A stretch of DNA of 64,000 nt from Actinomyces sp. S6-Spd3 (GTDB taxonomy: Bacteria; Actinomycetota; Actinomycetes; Actinomycetales; Actinomycetaceae): NCBI RefSeq assembly GCF_000758755.1, contig NZ_JRMV01000281.1, positions 481,981 to 545,980 of the forward strand. The letters are read 5' to 3'. The notes below the pieces were generated by a model that worked only from the letters and a program-made list of their open reading frames with translations, ran no database searches and was not told the origin of the DNA. Shown piece by piece: positions 25,924 through 36,879 of this stretch (position 1 is its first letter; every line of letters begins with the position of its first letter). The translations under genes and the position numbers were made by a program.

Positions 25924-26898
25924 TCAATTCTTTCCTTCTTCCGAGGCCGCGTGAACGATCGACGCAGGATCGACGTTTGCGCGTGGATGCGCCGAGCGAT
26001 ACATCTCCTTCAAAGTCGCAATTGTTACCTTTGTATAGATCTGGGTCGTTGACACCGAGGAATGCCCAAGTAGCTCTTGCACGTCACGTACGTTTGCGCC
26101 GCCTTCCAAAAGATGGGTGGCAAATGAGTGACGCAGGGTATGCGGTGATACAGCAACCTCAAGATTGGCTCGCGTTGCCGCACGCTGAATAATCTCCCAG
26201 GCAGACTGGCGTGACAGTGCCCCTCCCCTGTTATTGAGAAACACATTGGGGCAGCCTCTTCCTTTCGATGCATAAAGAGGGCGCGCACGTACCAAATAGG
26301 CCTCGAGTGCTTGCTGTGCCATCGAGCCAAGCGGGACTAGACGTTCTTTGCGTCCCTTGCCGAAAAGACGAACGATTGGGAGTTCTTCATCCAGATCGAG
26401 GTCGTCAATTGCCAGCGAAACCGCTTCACTCACCCGAGCTCCGGTCGCATACAGCGTTTCTAAGAGCGCCCGGTCCCGTAAGGAACGCGCATCATCGCCG
26501 GTGCCTGCAGCTTCAAGCAGAGCCTCAACCTGCTCAATCGTCAAAGCCTTAGGCAAGTGTTCTCCAACTTGAGGGAGTCGCACCTGGGCACTGGGGTCGT
26601 GTGAGGCAATGCCTTCGCGGAGGATGTATTTATGAAAAGAACGGATTGCAGCAAGAGCACGTGCCACTGATGAAGGCGCGGCCTTGCCCCCATCAGTTCC
26701 ACTACTCAAATAAGCGAGATAGTCTTCGATTTCCTGCTCACTTATTGCGTCATAGGTGCAGTGGCCTTGCTGAAGCTGATATTCCAAGTAGCGTTTAACA
26801 TCTCGGCGGTAATTCGACACGGTATGTGTTGACGCGCCTTTTTCAACGCTCAGAAACGCGAGCCACTCATCGCGCTCCCTCTCAAAGGTACTAGCCAC
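25924..26898 (-). CDS. xerD: Site-specific tyrosine recombinase XerD
   Basis: A 324-residue recombinase. An N-terminal SAM-like core-binding domain (FERERDEWLAFLSVEKGAS, TVSNYRRDVKRYL) is followed by the catalytic domain with the Arg in YATGARVSEA, Lys in GKGRKERLVPLG, HTLRHSFATHLL, LGHSSVSTTQIYT and the nucleophilic Tyr in that last motif. It resolves chromosome dimers at dif with XerC. GTG at 26898 gives normal length and follows TACAAT by six bases; an upstream ATG at 26943 would add 15 non-conserved residues. XerD rather than XerC is inferred from the adjacent parA-scp genes. Confidence 0.9.
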   Translation of the reverse strand: MASTFERERDEWLAFLSVEKGASTHTVSNYRRDVKRYLEYQLQQGHCTYDAISEQEIEDYLAYLSSGTDGGKAAPSSVARALAAIRSFHKYILREGIASHDPSAQVRLPQVGEHLPKALTIEQVEALLEAAGTGDDARSLRDRALLETLYATGARVSEAVSLAIDDLDLDEELPIVRLFGKGRKERLVPLGSMAQQALEAYLVRARPLYASKGRGCPNVFLNNRGGALSRQSAWEIIQRAATRANLEVAVSPHTLRHSFATHLLEGGANVRDVQELLGHSSVSTTQIYTKVTIATLKEMYRSAHPRANVDPASIVHAASEEGKN

Positions 26899-26904
26899 GC
26901 GCCC

Positions 26905-26910
26905 ATTGTA
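26905..26910 (-). promoter_or_regulatory. -10 element of xerD (leaderless)
   Basis: TACAAT on the minus strand ends six bases before the xerD GTG. CTGGCC lies 17 bases further upstream as a weak -35. Confidence 0.6.
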
Positions 26911-27011
26911 TGGACCGCTTCGATGCTGGCCAGGTATTTCCAAGTTACGCGTGCCGAACCGCTACACTTGGCCTTACAGGGAGGTCACGTCAATTGCCAG
27001 GAGGTTACACC

Positions 27012-29093
27012 GTGCCCGCGTTATGGAATGAGCTCGATAGCCGCGCCGTTTCCACCGCCAAGATTCTCGCCGCAGACGCCGTAGAACGAGTAGGAAATGG
27101 ACACCCAGGAGCGGCTATTTCACTCGCTCCCGCAGCCTATGCCCTTTACCACCGCCATATGCATCTTGATCCTCACGACCCGCAGTGGCTGGGTCGTGAC
27201 CGTTTTATTTTGTCTTCAGGGCATTCATCTCTCACGCAGTATCTTCAGCTTTACCTCGCAGGGATGGGGGTTGAGCTTGAGGACCTTCAAGCTCTACGCA
27301 CAGAGGGTGCTCTCACCCCCGGCCACCCCGAGTACGGCCACACTCCAGGCGTCGAATTGACCACCGGCCCGCTGGGAACGGGTATTGCCTCTGCTGTTGG
27401 TTTCGCAATGGCAGAACGGTTCACCCACGGTCTGCTGGATCCCGCAACTCCATATGGCGAGTCCGTTTTCGATCACAAGGTCTACGTCATCGCTGGTGAT
27501 GGTTGCCTCCAAGAAGGTGTTTCTGCGGAGGCTTCTTCGCTCGCAGGTACGCAAAAGCTTGGCAACCTCATTGTTTTGTGGGATGACAACCGTATCTCGA
27601 TTGAAGGCGACACTGATATTGCCTTCAGCGAGGACGTTTTGGCGCGCTACGCCGCGTACGGATGGCATGTTCAGCGCGTCAATTGGCTCAGTGAGGATGG
27701 TTCCTACACCGAAGACGTTACGGCTCTTGATACTGCTTTGGAAGCGGCTCGCGCGAATACCGAGCAGCCTTCGATCATTGCGCTTCGTACCGTAATCGGG
27801 TGGCCGACTCCCGAGAAAATGAACACCGGTGGAATCCATGGCGCCAAGCTGGGAACCGACGCTCTTCGAGGACTTAAAGAAGCCTTGGGTGCTAACCCCG
27901 ATGCAAGCTTCGATGTTGACGAAGAAGCTGTCGCTTATGCACGCAGTCAATTTGCCGCTCGCGCGAAGCAGCTGCGCGAAGAGTGGGACCAGCGTTTCTC
28001 TCAGTGGCAAGAACAGAACCCAGAAAAGGCTGCGCTACTTGCCCGTCTTCGTCAGGGTGAAATGCCAAGCGATTGGGAATCTTCATTCCCAACCTTCCCT
28101 GAAGGCCAGGCACTGGCAACCCGATCGGCCTCGGGAAAGGTGCTGAACGCGATTGCACCAACGCTTCCCGAACTGTGGGGCGGATCTGCTGACTTGGCCG
28201 GATCAAATAATACTTTCCTCAACGGATTGACGTCTTTCCTCCCCGAAGGGACCTACTCGCGTTCATTCGAAGCCGATCCCTTCGGTCGTAACCTCCACTT
28301 CGGAATTCGTGAGTTCGCCATGGCGTGCGCGATGAACGGTATCGCCGCAGATGGCTTGACCCGTGTCTACGGTGGAACTTTCTTCGTCTTCTCCGACTTC
28401 ATGCGTGGCGCGGTCCGTCTTGCTGCTCTCATGGATCTTCCAGTCACCTACGTGTGGACGCATGATTCAATTGGCGTTGGAGAGGATGGTCCGACCCACC
28501 AGCCCATCGAGCACCTGGCTGCCTATCGCGCAATTCCGAATCTCGCAGTCGTTCGTCCTGCAGACGCTGCCGAAACTGCCGAGGCCTGGAAGGCTACCCT
28601 CCTTCAGCGCCACCCGGTTGGTCTCGTTCTGAGCCGTCAGAACCTGCCGAACCCTGCTCGCGGGGAGGGAAAAGAACTTGCAGGTGCCGAAGGCCTGCGC
28701 CGCGGAGCTTACGTGCTTGCAGACTGCGAGGGAACTCCCGATATCCTTCTCTTGGCTTCGGGTTCTGAAGTCGCACCTACTCTGCAAGCCCGCACACTCC
28801 TAGCCGAAGAAGGACTTCGCGTCCGCGTGATCTCGGTGCCCTGCATGGAGTGGTTCGAGGCCCAGGACGAGGATTACCGCGAATCGGTCCTCCCCTGCGC
28901 GGTCCGTGCGCGCGTCGCCGTCGAGGCTGGAATTGCAATGCCGTGGTACCGATGGGTTGGCGACTGTGGCCGAATCATTTCGCTCGAGCACTTCGGCGAG
29001 TCAACGGAAGGCAGTCGTCTCTTCGAAAAGTACGGCTTTACCCCTGAAAATATCGCAGCAAAGGCTCGCGAGAGTTTTGCTGCAGCTCACTGA
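27012..29093 (+). CDS. tkt: Transketolase
   Basis: A 693-residue thiamine-diphosphate enzyme of the pentose phosphate pathway. GNGHPGAAISLAPAAYALYH and GRDRFILSSGHSS open the PP domain, GDGCLQEGVSAEA holds the GDG cofactor motif, and the pyrimidine domain has GIREFAMACAMNG and HDSIGVGEDGPTHQPIEHL. The C-terminal transketolase domain is complete. GTG at 27012 is set by a perfect AGGAGG seven bases upstream; an ATG at 26910 is too early. Its stop lies nine bases from the convergent DUF218 gene, with no clear terminator between. Confidence 0.95.
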   Translation: MPALWNELDSRAVSTAKILAADAVERVGNGHPGAAISLAPAAYALYHRHMHLDPHDPQWLGRDRFILSSGHSSLTQYLQLYLAGMGVELEDLQALRTEGALTPGHPEYGHTPGVELTTGPLGTGIASAVGFAMAERFTHGLLDPATPYGESVFDHKVYVIAGDGCLQEGVSAEASSLAGTQKLGNLIVLWDDNRISIEGDTDIAFSEDVLARYAAYGWHVQRVNWLSEDGSYTEDVTALDTALEAARANTEQPSIIALRTVIGWPTPEKMNTGGIHGAKLGTDALRGLKEALGANPDASFDVDEEAVAYARSQFAARAKQLREEWDQRFSQWQEQNPEKAALLARLRQGEMPSDWESSFPTFPEGQALATRSASGKVLNAIAPTLPELWGGSADLAGSNNTFLNGLTSFLPEGTYSRSFEADPFGRNLHFGIREFAMACAMNGIAADGLTRVYGGTFFVFSDFMRGAVRLAALMDLPVTYVWTHDSIGVGEDGPTHQPIEHLAAYRAIPNLAVVRPADAAETAEAWKATLLQRHPVGLVLSRQNLPNPARGEGKELAGAEGLRRGAYVLADCEGTPDILLLASGSEVAPTLQARTLLAEEGLRVRVISVPCMEWFEAQDEDYRESVLPCAVRARVAVEAGIAMPWYRWVGDCGRIISLEHFGESTEGSRLFEKYGFTPENIAAKARESFAAAH

Positions 29094-29102
29094 GGGCATG
29101 GC

Positions 29103-30134
29103 CTACTGACTGGGCAGGAAAACCCGCAGTAGCTGACCAAAATACGGCGCAAGGACACTGGTTACCCACATGATCGTCAGGATCACATAGGGCATCCAGT
29201 GTTCTTTCGTTATCGCGATAAACTCGCGAATAAAGGCCGTCGGAAAGTAGTATGAGGCGGTTCTCGAACCAACCCCGTCTCCTTTGAGACCGACATGCGA
29301 AGCATAGAGTGCCGTGCGAAAGACGTGATAGTCCGAGGTGACAAAAGCACAGCGGTAGGGTGTCGCTTGACGCGCATCCAGAAGATTCTTGGCAAAAACG
29401 AGGTTCTCCATCGTTGTCGTTGATTGATCTTCTGGAAGAATTGCCTCCCGAGGAACCCCTAGGCGGAGCATGTAACGACTCATCGCCTCGGCTTCTGAAA
29501 TAACCTCGTCACTGCCCTGCCCGCCAGAAGGAACCAAGATGGCGGAGCATCCCTGAGCACTCCAAAGTTCGAGTGCTTTATCAATTCGGCCCCGCAGAAG
29601 GGGCGTCGGCTCTTCACCTTTTAAACCAGCACCGTGAATGATGATGTAATCGAAGCGTCGCTTCCGTGGAAGTTTGCGATAGAACCAGGAATACACGAGT
29701 AGCGCAACAAAACTGAAGAAGAACCACAAACCGAGCACCAAGAGCAAAGCTGAAAGAGAAACGACGACCCTTGAGTGGCTTATTCCAATAGCCACTGGAA
29801 TTCCGATAATCCAGGCGACAATTGCCAACGCGAAAAGTGCGGGAAGAACGTTTGGAAGAGAAAAGCCCTCTCGCCGAATGACAATCCACGCATTAACAAG
29901 CAAGAACCCCACGGTAATGATGGGTGCAAATGGGATTGCAATTCCCAAAAGAAGGACTATCCCGATCTCATCGGTGTAGATCGCACACGCACCGAGTGCG
30001 AAGACCAGCATCAACAAGAAGAAAATCGCATTCTTGAACTGTCGCGGCTCTTTCCGATAGGACCACGTAAAAAGAATGCACCAAAATATGGCAGGCGAAA
30101 AGACCAGTAAGGCACTCATTAATCCGCTCAGCAT
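29103..30134 (-). CDS. DUF218 (YdcF/SanA/ElyC-like) membrane protein
   Basis: A 343-residue protein. The N-terminal half holds about five transmembrane helices (residues 1-165). The C-terminal DUF218 domain begins at YIIIHGAGLKGEEPTPLLRGRID, with VPSGGQGSDEVISEAEAM, EDQSTTTMENLVFAK and VTSDYHVFRTALYA as signature blocks, and a last hydrophobic helix closes the protein. DUF218 proteins are linked to envelope homeostasis and lipid-carrier metabolism, but the reaction is unknown. ATG lies six bases after TAGCAT, so a leaderless message is likely. It is not obviously in an operon with secG, since a terminator lies between them on the other side. Confidence 0.82.
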   Translation of the reverse strand: MLSGLMSALLVFSPAIFWCILFTWSYRKEPRQFKNAIFFLLMLVFALGACAIYTDEIGIVLLLGIAIPFAPIITVGFLLVNAWIVIRREGFSLPNVLPALFALAIVAWIIGIPVAIGISHSRVVVSLSALLLVLGLWFFFSFVALLVYSWFYRKLPRKRRFDYIIIHGAGLKGEEPTPLLRGRIDKALELWSAQGCSAILVPSGGQGSDEVISEAEAMSRYMLRLGVPREAILPEDQSTTTMENLVFAKNLLDARQATPYRCAFVTSDYHVFRTALYASHVGLKGDGVGSRTASYYFPTAFIREFIAITKEHWMPYVILTIMWVTSVLAPYFGQLLRVFLPSQ

Positions 30135-30140
30135 AAGCTC

Positions 30141-30146
30141 ATGCTA
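30141..30146 (-). promoter_or_regulatory. -10 element of the DUF218 gene (leaderless)
   Basis: TAGCAT on the minus strand ends six bases before the ATG. It sits between the secG terminator hairpin and the gene. Confidence 0.55.
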
Positions 30147-30162
30147 TCGCAGGGTAAAAAAA

Positions 30163-30188
30163 TGCTGCATCCGCAGGCGGATGCAGCA
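30163..30188 (-). terminator. Rho-independent terminator of secG
   Basis: A perfect 12-bp stem (TGCTGCATCCGC and complement) with a two-base gap is followed on the minus strand by seven U residues. It ends the gap-pgk-tpiA-secG run. Confidence 0.9.
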
Positions 30189-30202
30189 CGATGAAGAACG
30201 TC

Positions 30203-30448
30203 TTAGGCAGCGAACTTCGTCAACACGCCGAAACCGACGATTGAAACCGCCCAAATCAGAAGAATAGCCAAAGTGATCCGATTGAGGTTACGCTCTGCAA
30301 CGCCAGAAGATCCTGCGGAAGAAGAAATACCGCCGCCGAACATATCCGAGAGGCCGCCGCCCTTTCCCTTATGCATGAGAATCGTCAGGGTGAGCAGGAT
30401 GCTGGTCAGCGTAATGATGACGATCAATGTAATTTTCAGAGCTGCCAC
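30203..30448 (-). CDS. secG: Protein translocase subunit SecG
   Basis: An 81-residue SecG with two transmembrane helices (about residues 6-24 and 57-77) joined by the conserved glycine-rich loop HKGKGGGLSDMFGGG. It is the small accessory subunit of the SecYEG channel. GTG start with GGAAGAAG four bases upstream. It follows tpiA, the common actinobacterial order gap-pgk-tpiA-secG. Confidence 0.95.
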   Translation of the reverse strand: MAALKITLIVIITLTSILLTLTILMHKGKGGGLSDMFGGGISSSAGSSGVAERNLNRITLAILLIWAVSIVGFGVLTKFAA

Positions 30449-30516
30449 GTTCTTCTTCCGATTCTTTCAGATACTTCAACGCTGAGTAGTCTAGCGAATA
30501 ACCAAAGGATAAAGCC

Positions 30517-30554
30517 AGCGGTGCGCCGAAGTGTTGCTTCTTCGGCGCACCGCT
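30517..30554 (-). terminator. Hairpin between tpiA and secG
   Basis: A perfect 15-bp stem (AGCGGTGCGCCGAAG and complement) with an eight-base loop lies just after the tpiA stop. The following minus-strand bases are only partly U-rich (CTTTATCC), so some read-through to secG is expected. Confidence 0.75.
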
Positions 30555-30565
30555 GAATTAATGGA

Positions 30566-31345
30566 TCACAGTTCCTGGAAGCGTGCCATGGCTGCGAAGG
30601 AATCTGCCTTCAGCGAAGCTCCACCGACAAGTGCACCATCAACATCAGGCTGGCTCATGAGCTCCTTAATGTTTCCGGGCTTTGCGGAACCGCCGTACAG
30701 GACTCGGGTCGAGTCAGCAGTCGCATCACCGTAGTCTGCGCGGAGAGCCTCACGGATGGCCCCGCACACTTCCTGCGCGTCATCGGCGGTTGCGGTTTCG
30801 CCGGTGCCAATTGCCCAGATGGGCTCGTAGGCGATGACGATCTTCGCAACGTCTTCCCCGCTCCAGCCTACGAGGGCAGCGCGAACTTGACCGAGGACGA
30901 ACTCAACGTGAGTTCCAGCCTTACGGACATCAAGAGCCTCGCCGCAGCACAGGATCGGAGTCATGCCAGCATCAAAGGCCTTGCGTGCCTTCTGTCCGAC
31001 CAACTGATCGGATTCATTGTGGTACTCACGACGTTCTGAGTGTCCGACAACAACGTAAGAGCAACCCAGCTTGGTCAGCATCTCAGAGGAGATTTCCCCG
31101 GTGAATGCACCATTGTCATGGACAGAAATATCCTGTGCGCCGTACTTGATCTGAAGCTCGTCAGCGTCAACGACGGTCTGAACGGTGCGAAGATCAGTGA
31201 AGGGAGGGATCACTAGGACCTCGCAGCGCGAGTAATCGAAGTTGTGATCCGAGAGTTCCATTGCCAGACCCTGGACAAGGTGATTGGCCTCGAGGTGATC
31301 GAGGTTCATCTTCCAGTTACCGGCCATCAAAGGGGTACGTGTCAT
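30566..31345 (-). CDS. tpiA: Triosephosphate isomerase
   Basis: A 259-residue TIM barrel. MAGNWKMN carries the catalytic lysine, [15 protein letters not shown] the histidine, and [15 protein letters not shown] the catalytic glutamate with loop 6. [14 protein letters not shown] binds phosphate near the C terminus. It interconverts dihydroxyacetone phosphate and glyceraldehyde 3-phosphate. The pgk stop lies within its GGAGG ribosome site, so translation is coupled. Confidence 0.96.
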   Translation of the reverse strand: MTRTPLMAGNWKMNLDHLEANHLVQGLAMELSDHNFDYSRCEVLVIPPFTDLRTVQTVVDADELQIKYGAQDISVHDNGAFTGEISSEMLTKLGCSYVVVGHSERREYHNESDQLVGQKARKAFDAGMTPILCCGEALDVRKAGTHVEFVLGQVRAALVGWSGEDVAKIVIAYEPIWAIGTGETATADDAQEVCGAIREALRADYGDATADSTRVLYGGSAKPGNIKELMSQPDVDGALVGGASLKADSFAAMARFQEL

Positions 31346-31348
31346 TAT

Positions 31349-32542
31349 TCAGTCCTCCAAAACTGCAATACCGGGGAGAACCTTGCCTTCAAGAAGTTCA
31401 AGAGAAGCTCCGCCACCGGTAGAAATGTGAGAGAAAGTGGATTCGTCGAAACCAAGGTTACGAACAGCAGATGCCGAGTCACCGCCACCGATGACGGTGA
31501 AGGCGCTGCCTTCGCTCATAGCGCGCGCAACTGCCTTCGTTCCTTCAGCAAAAGCCGGGAACTCGAAGACGCCCATGGGGCCGTTCCACACAACGGTCTT
31601 TGCAGACGCGATCGCATCTGCAAAGAGTTCGCGGCTCTTCGGGCCGATATCGAGGCCCATCTGATCAGCCGGGATTGCGTCAGCGTCAACCACAGTTGCG
31701 GGAGCGTCGGCGGCGAACTCCGGAGCAACGACAGTGTCAACGGGGAGCAGAAGCTCGACGCCGTTCTTCGCAGCGGTCTCCATGTAACCCTGCACCGTAG
31801 GAATCTGATCCGCTTCGAGAAGAGACTTGCCAACCTCATAGCCCTTTGCAGCCAAGAAGGTGTAAGCCATACCGCCACCGATGATCAGCTTGTCAGCCTT
31901 GGACAGCAGGTTCGCAATAACTCCGAGCTTGTCGGAAACCTTCGAGCCACCGAGGACCACGACATAGGGACGCTCGGGATCGTTGACGGCCTTGCCCAAG
32001 GACTCAATTTCCTTGACAACAAGAAGACCAGCGGCGCTGGGAAGAAGCTTGGCGACATCGTAAACGGAAGCCTGCTTGCGGTGAACAACGCCGAAACCAT
32101 CCGAAACAAAAGCATCTGCGAGCGATGCAAGCTGAGCAGCGAAAGCTTCACGCTCAGCGTCATCCTTCGAGGTTTCTGCTGCGTTGAAACGTACGTTCTC
32201 CAGCAGAACAATTTCGCCGGGTTGAGCGGCAGCGACAGCTGCACGCGCACCTTCGCCAACAGTATCGGAAGCAAGGGTAACCTTCACGCCGGTGAGTTCT
32301 TGGAGTCGGCGAGCAACCGGTGCCAATGAGAAAGCGGGGTTGACCTGTCCCTTGGGACGGCCAAGGTGAGCTGCGATTACGACCTTTGCGCCACCATCGA
32401 GAAGCAGCTTAATGGTAGGAAGCGCGGCACGAATACGGCCATCGTCGGTAATGTTCTGGTCGCCGTCGAGGGGGACATTGAAATCCGAGCGAAGCAGAAC
32501 GCTCTTTCCGGAAAGGTCACCCAGGCTATCGATCGTCCTCAT
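31349..32542 (-). CDS. pgk: Phosphoglycerate kinase
   Basis: A 397-residue [15 protein letters not shown] opens the substrate domain, HLGRPKG is the basic-patch motif, and [20 protein letters not shown] and [11 protein letters not shown] form the nucleotide domain. It makes ATP in glycolysis. AGGAG lies seven bases before the ATG. It follows gap by 110 bases containing a hairpin and is coupled to tpiA. Confidence 0.96.
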   Translation of the reverse strand: MRTIDSLGDLSGKSVLLRSDFNVPLDGDQNITDDGRIRAALPTIKLLLDGGAKVVIAAHLGRPKGQVNPAFSLAPVARRLQELTGVKVTLASDTVGEGARAAVAAAQPGEIVLLENVRFNAAETSKDDAEREAFAAQLASLADAFVSDGFGVVHRKQASVYDVAKLLPSAAGLLVVKEIESLGKAVNDPERPYVVVLGGSKVSDKLGVIANLLSKADKLIIGGGMAYTFLAAKGYEVGKSLLEADQIPTVQGYMETAAKNGVELLLPVDTVVAPEFAADAPATVVDADAIPADQMGLDIGPKSRELFADAIASAKTVVWNGPMGVFEFPAFAEGTKAVARAMSEGSAFTVIGGGDSASAVRNLGFDESTFSHISTGGGASLELLEGKVLPGIAVLED

Positions 32543-32587
32543 GGAATTCTCCTCATATCGTAAAGAATTGAACTGGTGAGTAGTGAA

Positions 32588-32623
32588 CTGGGCCCGTATA
32601 CGTTTGCACGTACACGGGCCCAG
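32588..32623 (-). terminator. Hairpin between gap and pgk
   Basis: CTGGGCCCGT and ACGGGCCCAG pair, with a second short TACG/CGTA stem near the loop. It lies 30 bases after the gap stop and lacks a U run. It may act as an attenuator or 3' stabiliser that gives more gap than pgk message. Confidence 0.55.
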
Positions 32624-32652
32624 AACTTAGTACATCACGCTCAGCGCGCCTA

Positions 32653-33729
<1,077 letters not shown>

Positions 33730-33771
33730 CTATGGCCCGCAGTGCTCTGCGGTTCCAGTACTCCTAATCTA

Positions 33772-33797
33772 CACCCTCACTGCCACAGATGAGGGTG
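33772..33797 (-). terminator. Hairpin after whiA
   Basis: CACCCTCA and TGAGGGTG pair around a ten-base loop, about 48 bases after the whiA stop on the minus strand. No U run follows, so termination may be weak. Confidence 0.4.
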
Positions 33798-33844
33798 AAC
33801 TAAGTCCTTAGAGAGCTGAGCCACATTATGCTGAAAGAGAGATC

Positions 33845-34828
33845 TCAGTCACCGTCGAGCATGTCAAGAGTGAGCGCGGACTCGGTATCAGGGATTCCAC
33901 GATCGTGCGCTACCTTGTCCGCCATCGCGAGAAGCCTGCGAATACGTCCCGCTACTGCGTCCTTCGTCAAAGGAGGATCAGTGTGTTTCCCCAGTTCCTC
34001 AAGCGAGGCCTGCTTAAATTTAATGCGCAGTTCACCCGCTTCGCGCAAGTGCTCAGGGACATCATCGCCAAGAATAGCGAAAGCGCGCTCCACTCTTGCG
34101 CCGGCGGCGACCGCAGCGCGCGCACTGCGCCGAAGGTTAGCGTCGTCAAAATTAGCAAGACGATTAGCCGAGCCACGTGCCTCGCGGCGTTCACGCCTCT
34201 GTTCCCATGAGCGATGAGTTGCCGGGGCTCCAAGCGCCCGAATCAGCGCACTGATTGCTTCAGAGTCACGAGCTGTCACTCGATCCGAACCGCGCACTTC
34301 TTTGGAGCGAACAACCGCGCCAAGCTTGCGCGCCAGTCCGACCATCGCCAAGGCAACCTCTGGTCCCGGACACGTGATTTCCAAAGATGACGAACGCCCG
34401 GGTTCCAGAAGTGAGCCACGCGCGAGGAAAGCTCCACGCCAGACCGCTGCAGCCTCGTCCTTGCCTGCTGCAACAAGCGCCGCCGGCAGCCCGCGGACCG
34501 GCCGCCCCGCAGCATCAACGAGGCCACTGAGACGTGCGAGTTCATCCGCCCGGTGCACGACCCGAACCACGTAGCGCTTGCCCCGGCGCAGTGACGAGCC
34601 CGAAACCACAACAACGAAGGACTCGACGTTGTAAAGAGTTGAGAGGAAAGCGCGAAGACGGCGGACCGCAACGGAAGAATCAAGTTCGGCCTCGATGAGG
34701 ATGCGGCCACCCACTAGGTGAAGACCACCCGAAAAACGAAGAATCGCGCAGACCTCGGCCGCCATCGCGGACTGCGAAGTAACCGCGCTACGGGCAAGCT
34801 CATCCTTCATATCCGATGTGAGGGACAC
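33845..34828 (-). CDS. whiA: Sporulation/division regulator WhiA
   Basis: A 327-residue WhiA. The N-terminal half is a degenerate LAGLIDADG fold ([27 protein letters not shown]) and the C-terminal helix-turn-helix is at about residues 230-310 ([49 protein letters not shown]). WhiA controls division and sporulation genes in Streptomyces, and Bacillus WhiA affects FtsZ assembly; in a non-sporulating relative a division role is inferred. GTG start with GGAG five bases upstream. It is last in uvrC-rapZ-yvcK-whiA. Confidence 0.93.
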   Translation of the reverse strand: MSLTSDMKDELARSAVTSQSAMAAEVCAILRFSGGLHLVGGRILIEAELDSSVAVRRLRAFLSTLYNVESFVVVVSGSSLRRGKRYVVRVVHRADELARLSGLVDAAGRPVRGLPAALVAAGKDEAAAVWRGAFLARGSLLEPGRSSSLEITCPGPEVALAMVGLARKLGAVVRSKEVRGSDRVTARDSEAISALIRALGAPATHRSWEQRRERREARGSANRLANFDDANLRRSARAAVAAGARVERAFAILGDDVPEHLREAGELRIKFKQASLEELGKHTDPPLTKDAVAGRIRRLLAMADKVAHDRGIPDTESALTLDMLDGD

Positions 34829-34866
34829 CTTTACTCCTTTAGAGAAAGTACAAGCACTGTGAGAAA

Positions 34867-35871
34867 TCAGGGAAGCCAGGTCTCGCTACGACCAACTTCA
34901 CCAAGGAAACCATCAAAAGCATCTCGTAAGGCCGCGGCCAGACGAAGAGGATCATGGTGAGGCTCGCCGTCGCCCGTGCGCACCTGGCGAAGGAGGACTC
35001 GCGCACCCAAAGCATCAGCGGCCTCGGCAAGGTCATCAATATCATCAGTCGTCGTCGGATCAGCAATGACGACATCGAGCTTGAAACTCGGTGCATACCG
35101 GGCAATAACGCGAACATGGTCAGCCGTGGTCATCGTGTCTGTTTCCCCGCGTTGACGCGAGAGATTCAAAATGAGCGCACGATGGGCTTCGGTGGTGACC
35201 AGCGAACGGTGAAGTTCAGGAACCAACAGGTGCGGAATCACCGACGTGTACCACGAACCTGGTCCTAGAACAACCCAGTCGGCCTCAGAGATCGCTTCAG
35301 TGACAGCTGCAGGAACGCGCGGCTTTGCTGGGGTCAAACGAACCGCTTCAACCGTCCCGGGGGCAATCGCAACTTTCGATTGTCCCTTCACCGTGTAGTG
35401 CCGGCCGTTGTCATCCATATCAGCTTCAATGCTCAGTGGATCGACAGACATCGGAAGCACGCGCCCCTGAGCGCCTAAGAGGCGACCAACAAAATCGAGT
35501 CCCTCTACCGGATCATCGAGAAGCTGCCACAAACCGGCAATGACGATGTTACCAACTGCATGTCCATCCATTGGGCCGCTGGTCTTCAAGCGCATTTGGA
35601 AAACATCGCGCCACGTCAGCCCCCACTCTGTTTCTTCACACAGTGAGGCAAGCGCCATGCGCAAGTCGCCAGGTGGGAGAATCGGCATTTCTGAGCGCAG
35701 ACGTCCAGAAGAACCACCATCGTCTGCAACTGTGACAACAGCGGTGAGCTGACGCGTGATGTGTCGAAGGGCGCGAAGAGTTGCGGACAATCCGTGTCCG
35801 CCACCCAGAGCGACGACACGATTATTCGAATCGCCGCGCTGCATCCACCCAGCAGCATCAACGTAGGTCAT
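34867..35871 (-). CDS. yvcK: Gluconeogenesis factor YvcK/CofD-like protein
   Basis: A 334-residue protein of the YvcK (GlmR) family. [18 protein letters not shown] is the nucleotide-sugar binding start, [14 protein letters not shown] and [11 protein letters not shown] follow, and [18 protein letters not shown] is the later signature. YvcK binds UDP-GlcNAc and is needed for growth on gluconeogenic carbon and for wall precursor balance in Firmicutes and mycobacteria (CuvA). It starts three bases after rapZ and precedes whiA, the universal Gram-positive trio. Confidence 0.92.
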   Translation of the reverse strand: MTYVDAAGWMQRGDSNNRVVALGGGHGLSATLRALRHITRQLTAVVTVADDGGSSGRLRSEMPILPPGDLRMALASLCEETEWGLTWRDVFQMRLKTSGPMDGHAVGNIVIAGLWQLLDDPVEGLDFVGRLLGAQGRVLPMSVDPLSIEADMDDNGRHYTVKGQSKVAIAPGTVEAVRLTPAKPRVPAAVTEAISEADWVVLGPGSWYTSVIPHLLVPELHRSLVTTEAHRALILNLSRQRGETDTMTTADHVRVIARYAPSFKLDVVIADPTTTDDIDDLAEAADALGARVLLRQVRTGDGEPHHDPLRLAAALRDAFDGFLGEVGRSETWLP

Positions 35872-35874
35872 CGA

Positions 35875-36831
35875 CTATTCCTTTCCCATATCGCGGTGCG
35901 TGACGCGAACACTAAATCCATGTTCACGCAGCCGGCGGGCAATGAGCTCTGCGCTCGCCACTGAACGGTGCTTCCCGCCCGTGCACCCAACTGCGATCGT
36001 CGTGTACCGCTTGAGCTCACCAATATACCCCCTGAGCATGGGAGCGAGGAGATCTGCGTAGCCCAGAACAAAGTCACGAGCACCGGGTTGTGAAAGCACA
36101 TAGTCAGCGACGGGTTGGTCTTTTCCTGTCAGATGGCGCAGTTCATCGACCCAGTAAGGGTTCTTTAAGAAACGAACGTCCAGAACATGATCTGCATCCA
36201 GGGGAAGTCCATGCTTAAACCCAAAGGATTCAACCGTAATTCGAAGTGGAACATCACCGGCATCGGCGATTACATCACGAATATGTCGCGTCAGATCGTG
36301 AACAGACATCCCCGAGGTATCAATGACGACATCTGCCGCGCGCCGAACCGGAGCAAGTGCGCGGGCCTCGGCGTGAATTCCTTCGAGAAGAGTGCCGTCT
36401 CCTTGAAGCGGGTGAGGGCGTCGATTCGATTCATAACGCCGAACCAACGTGTCCGTCGAGGCTTCAAGGAAGAACACTCGATAGGTCACTCCAAGCTCGC
36501 GCAGCTGTTCAAGGGAACGAGCGAAGTCAGCAAAAAACTCTCGGGAACGTACATCAACAACGACAGCTAGACGGTGCACTCCCCCGCCGTCTGGGGACAT
36601 CATTCCCACGAGGGCAGGAAGCATAGCCGGTGGGAGATTATCGACAACGTACCAGTCAAGATCTTCAAGAGCGCGAGCGGCACCGGTTCGTCCTGCACCT
36701 GAACAGCCGGTGATGATCACGACTTCGTTTGAACCCGGATCGGGAACCTCTGGGGCAATCTCATCAAGCAACGGAATCCCTCCAGGAACAGTGTCCTCAG
36801 TGGGAACGGGGGGCATAGGGATATCGCTCAT
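35875..36831 (-). CDS. rapZ: RapZ/YvcJ family nucleotide-binding protein
   Basis: A 318-residue protein with Walker A TGCSGAGRT (about residues 41-49), WYVVDNLPPAMLP, a switch region and the C-terminal domain ending in AVGCTGGKHRSVASAELIARRL. In E. coli RapZ directs RNase E to the GlmZ small RNA; in Gram-positives the function is unclear beyond nucleotide hydrolysis. The first 30 residues are an acidic Pro-rich extension. It overlaps no gene and starts 48 bases after the uvrC stop. Confidence 0.9.
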   Translation of the reverse strand: MSDIPMPPVPTEDTVPGGIPLLDEIAPEVPDPGSNEVVIITGCSGAGRTGAARALEDLDWYVVDNLPPAMLPALVGMMSPDGGGVHRLAVVVDVRSREFFADFARSLEQLRELGVTYRVFFLEASTDTLVRRYESNRRPHPLQGDGTLLEGIHAEARALAPVRRAADVVIDTSGMSVHDLTRHIRDVIADAGDVPLRITVESFGFKHGLPLDADHVLDVRFLKNPYWVDELRHLTGKDQPVADYVLSQPGARDFVLGYADLLAPMLRGYIGELKRYTTIAVGCTGGKHRSVASAELIARRLREHGFSVRVTHRDMGKE

Positions 36832-36879
36832 AGTCCTATGGTGCCATTTGTTGACGATTGTTACCGAAGTTTCGCCACT

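Noticed and set aside
31244-32329. 361-codon plus-strand ORF opposite pgk and tpiA
   Set aside because: Both underlying genes are certain; the ORF has no motif or ribosome site.
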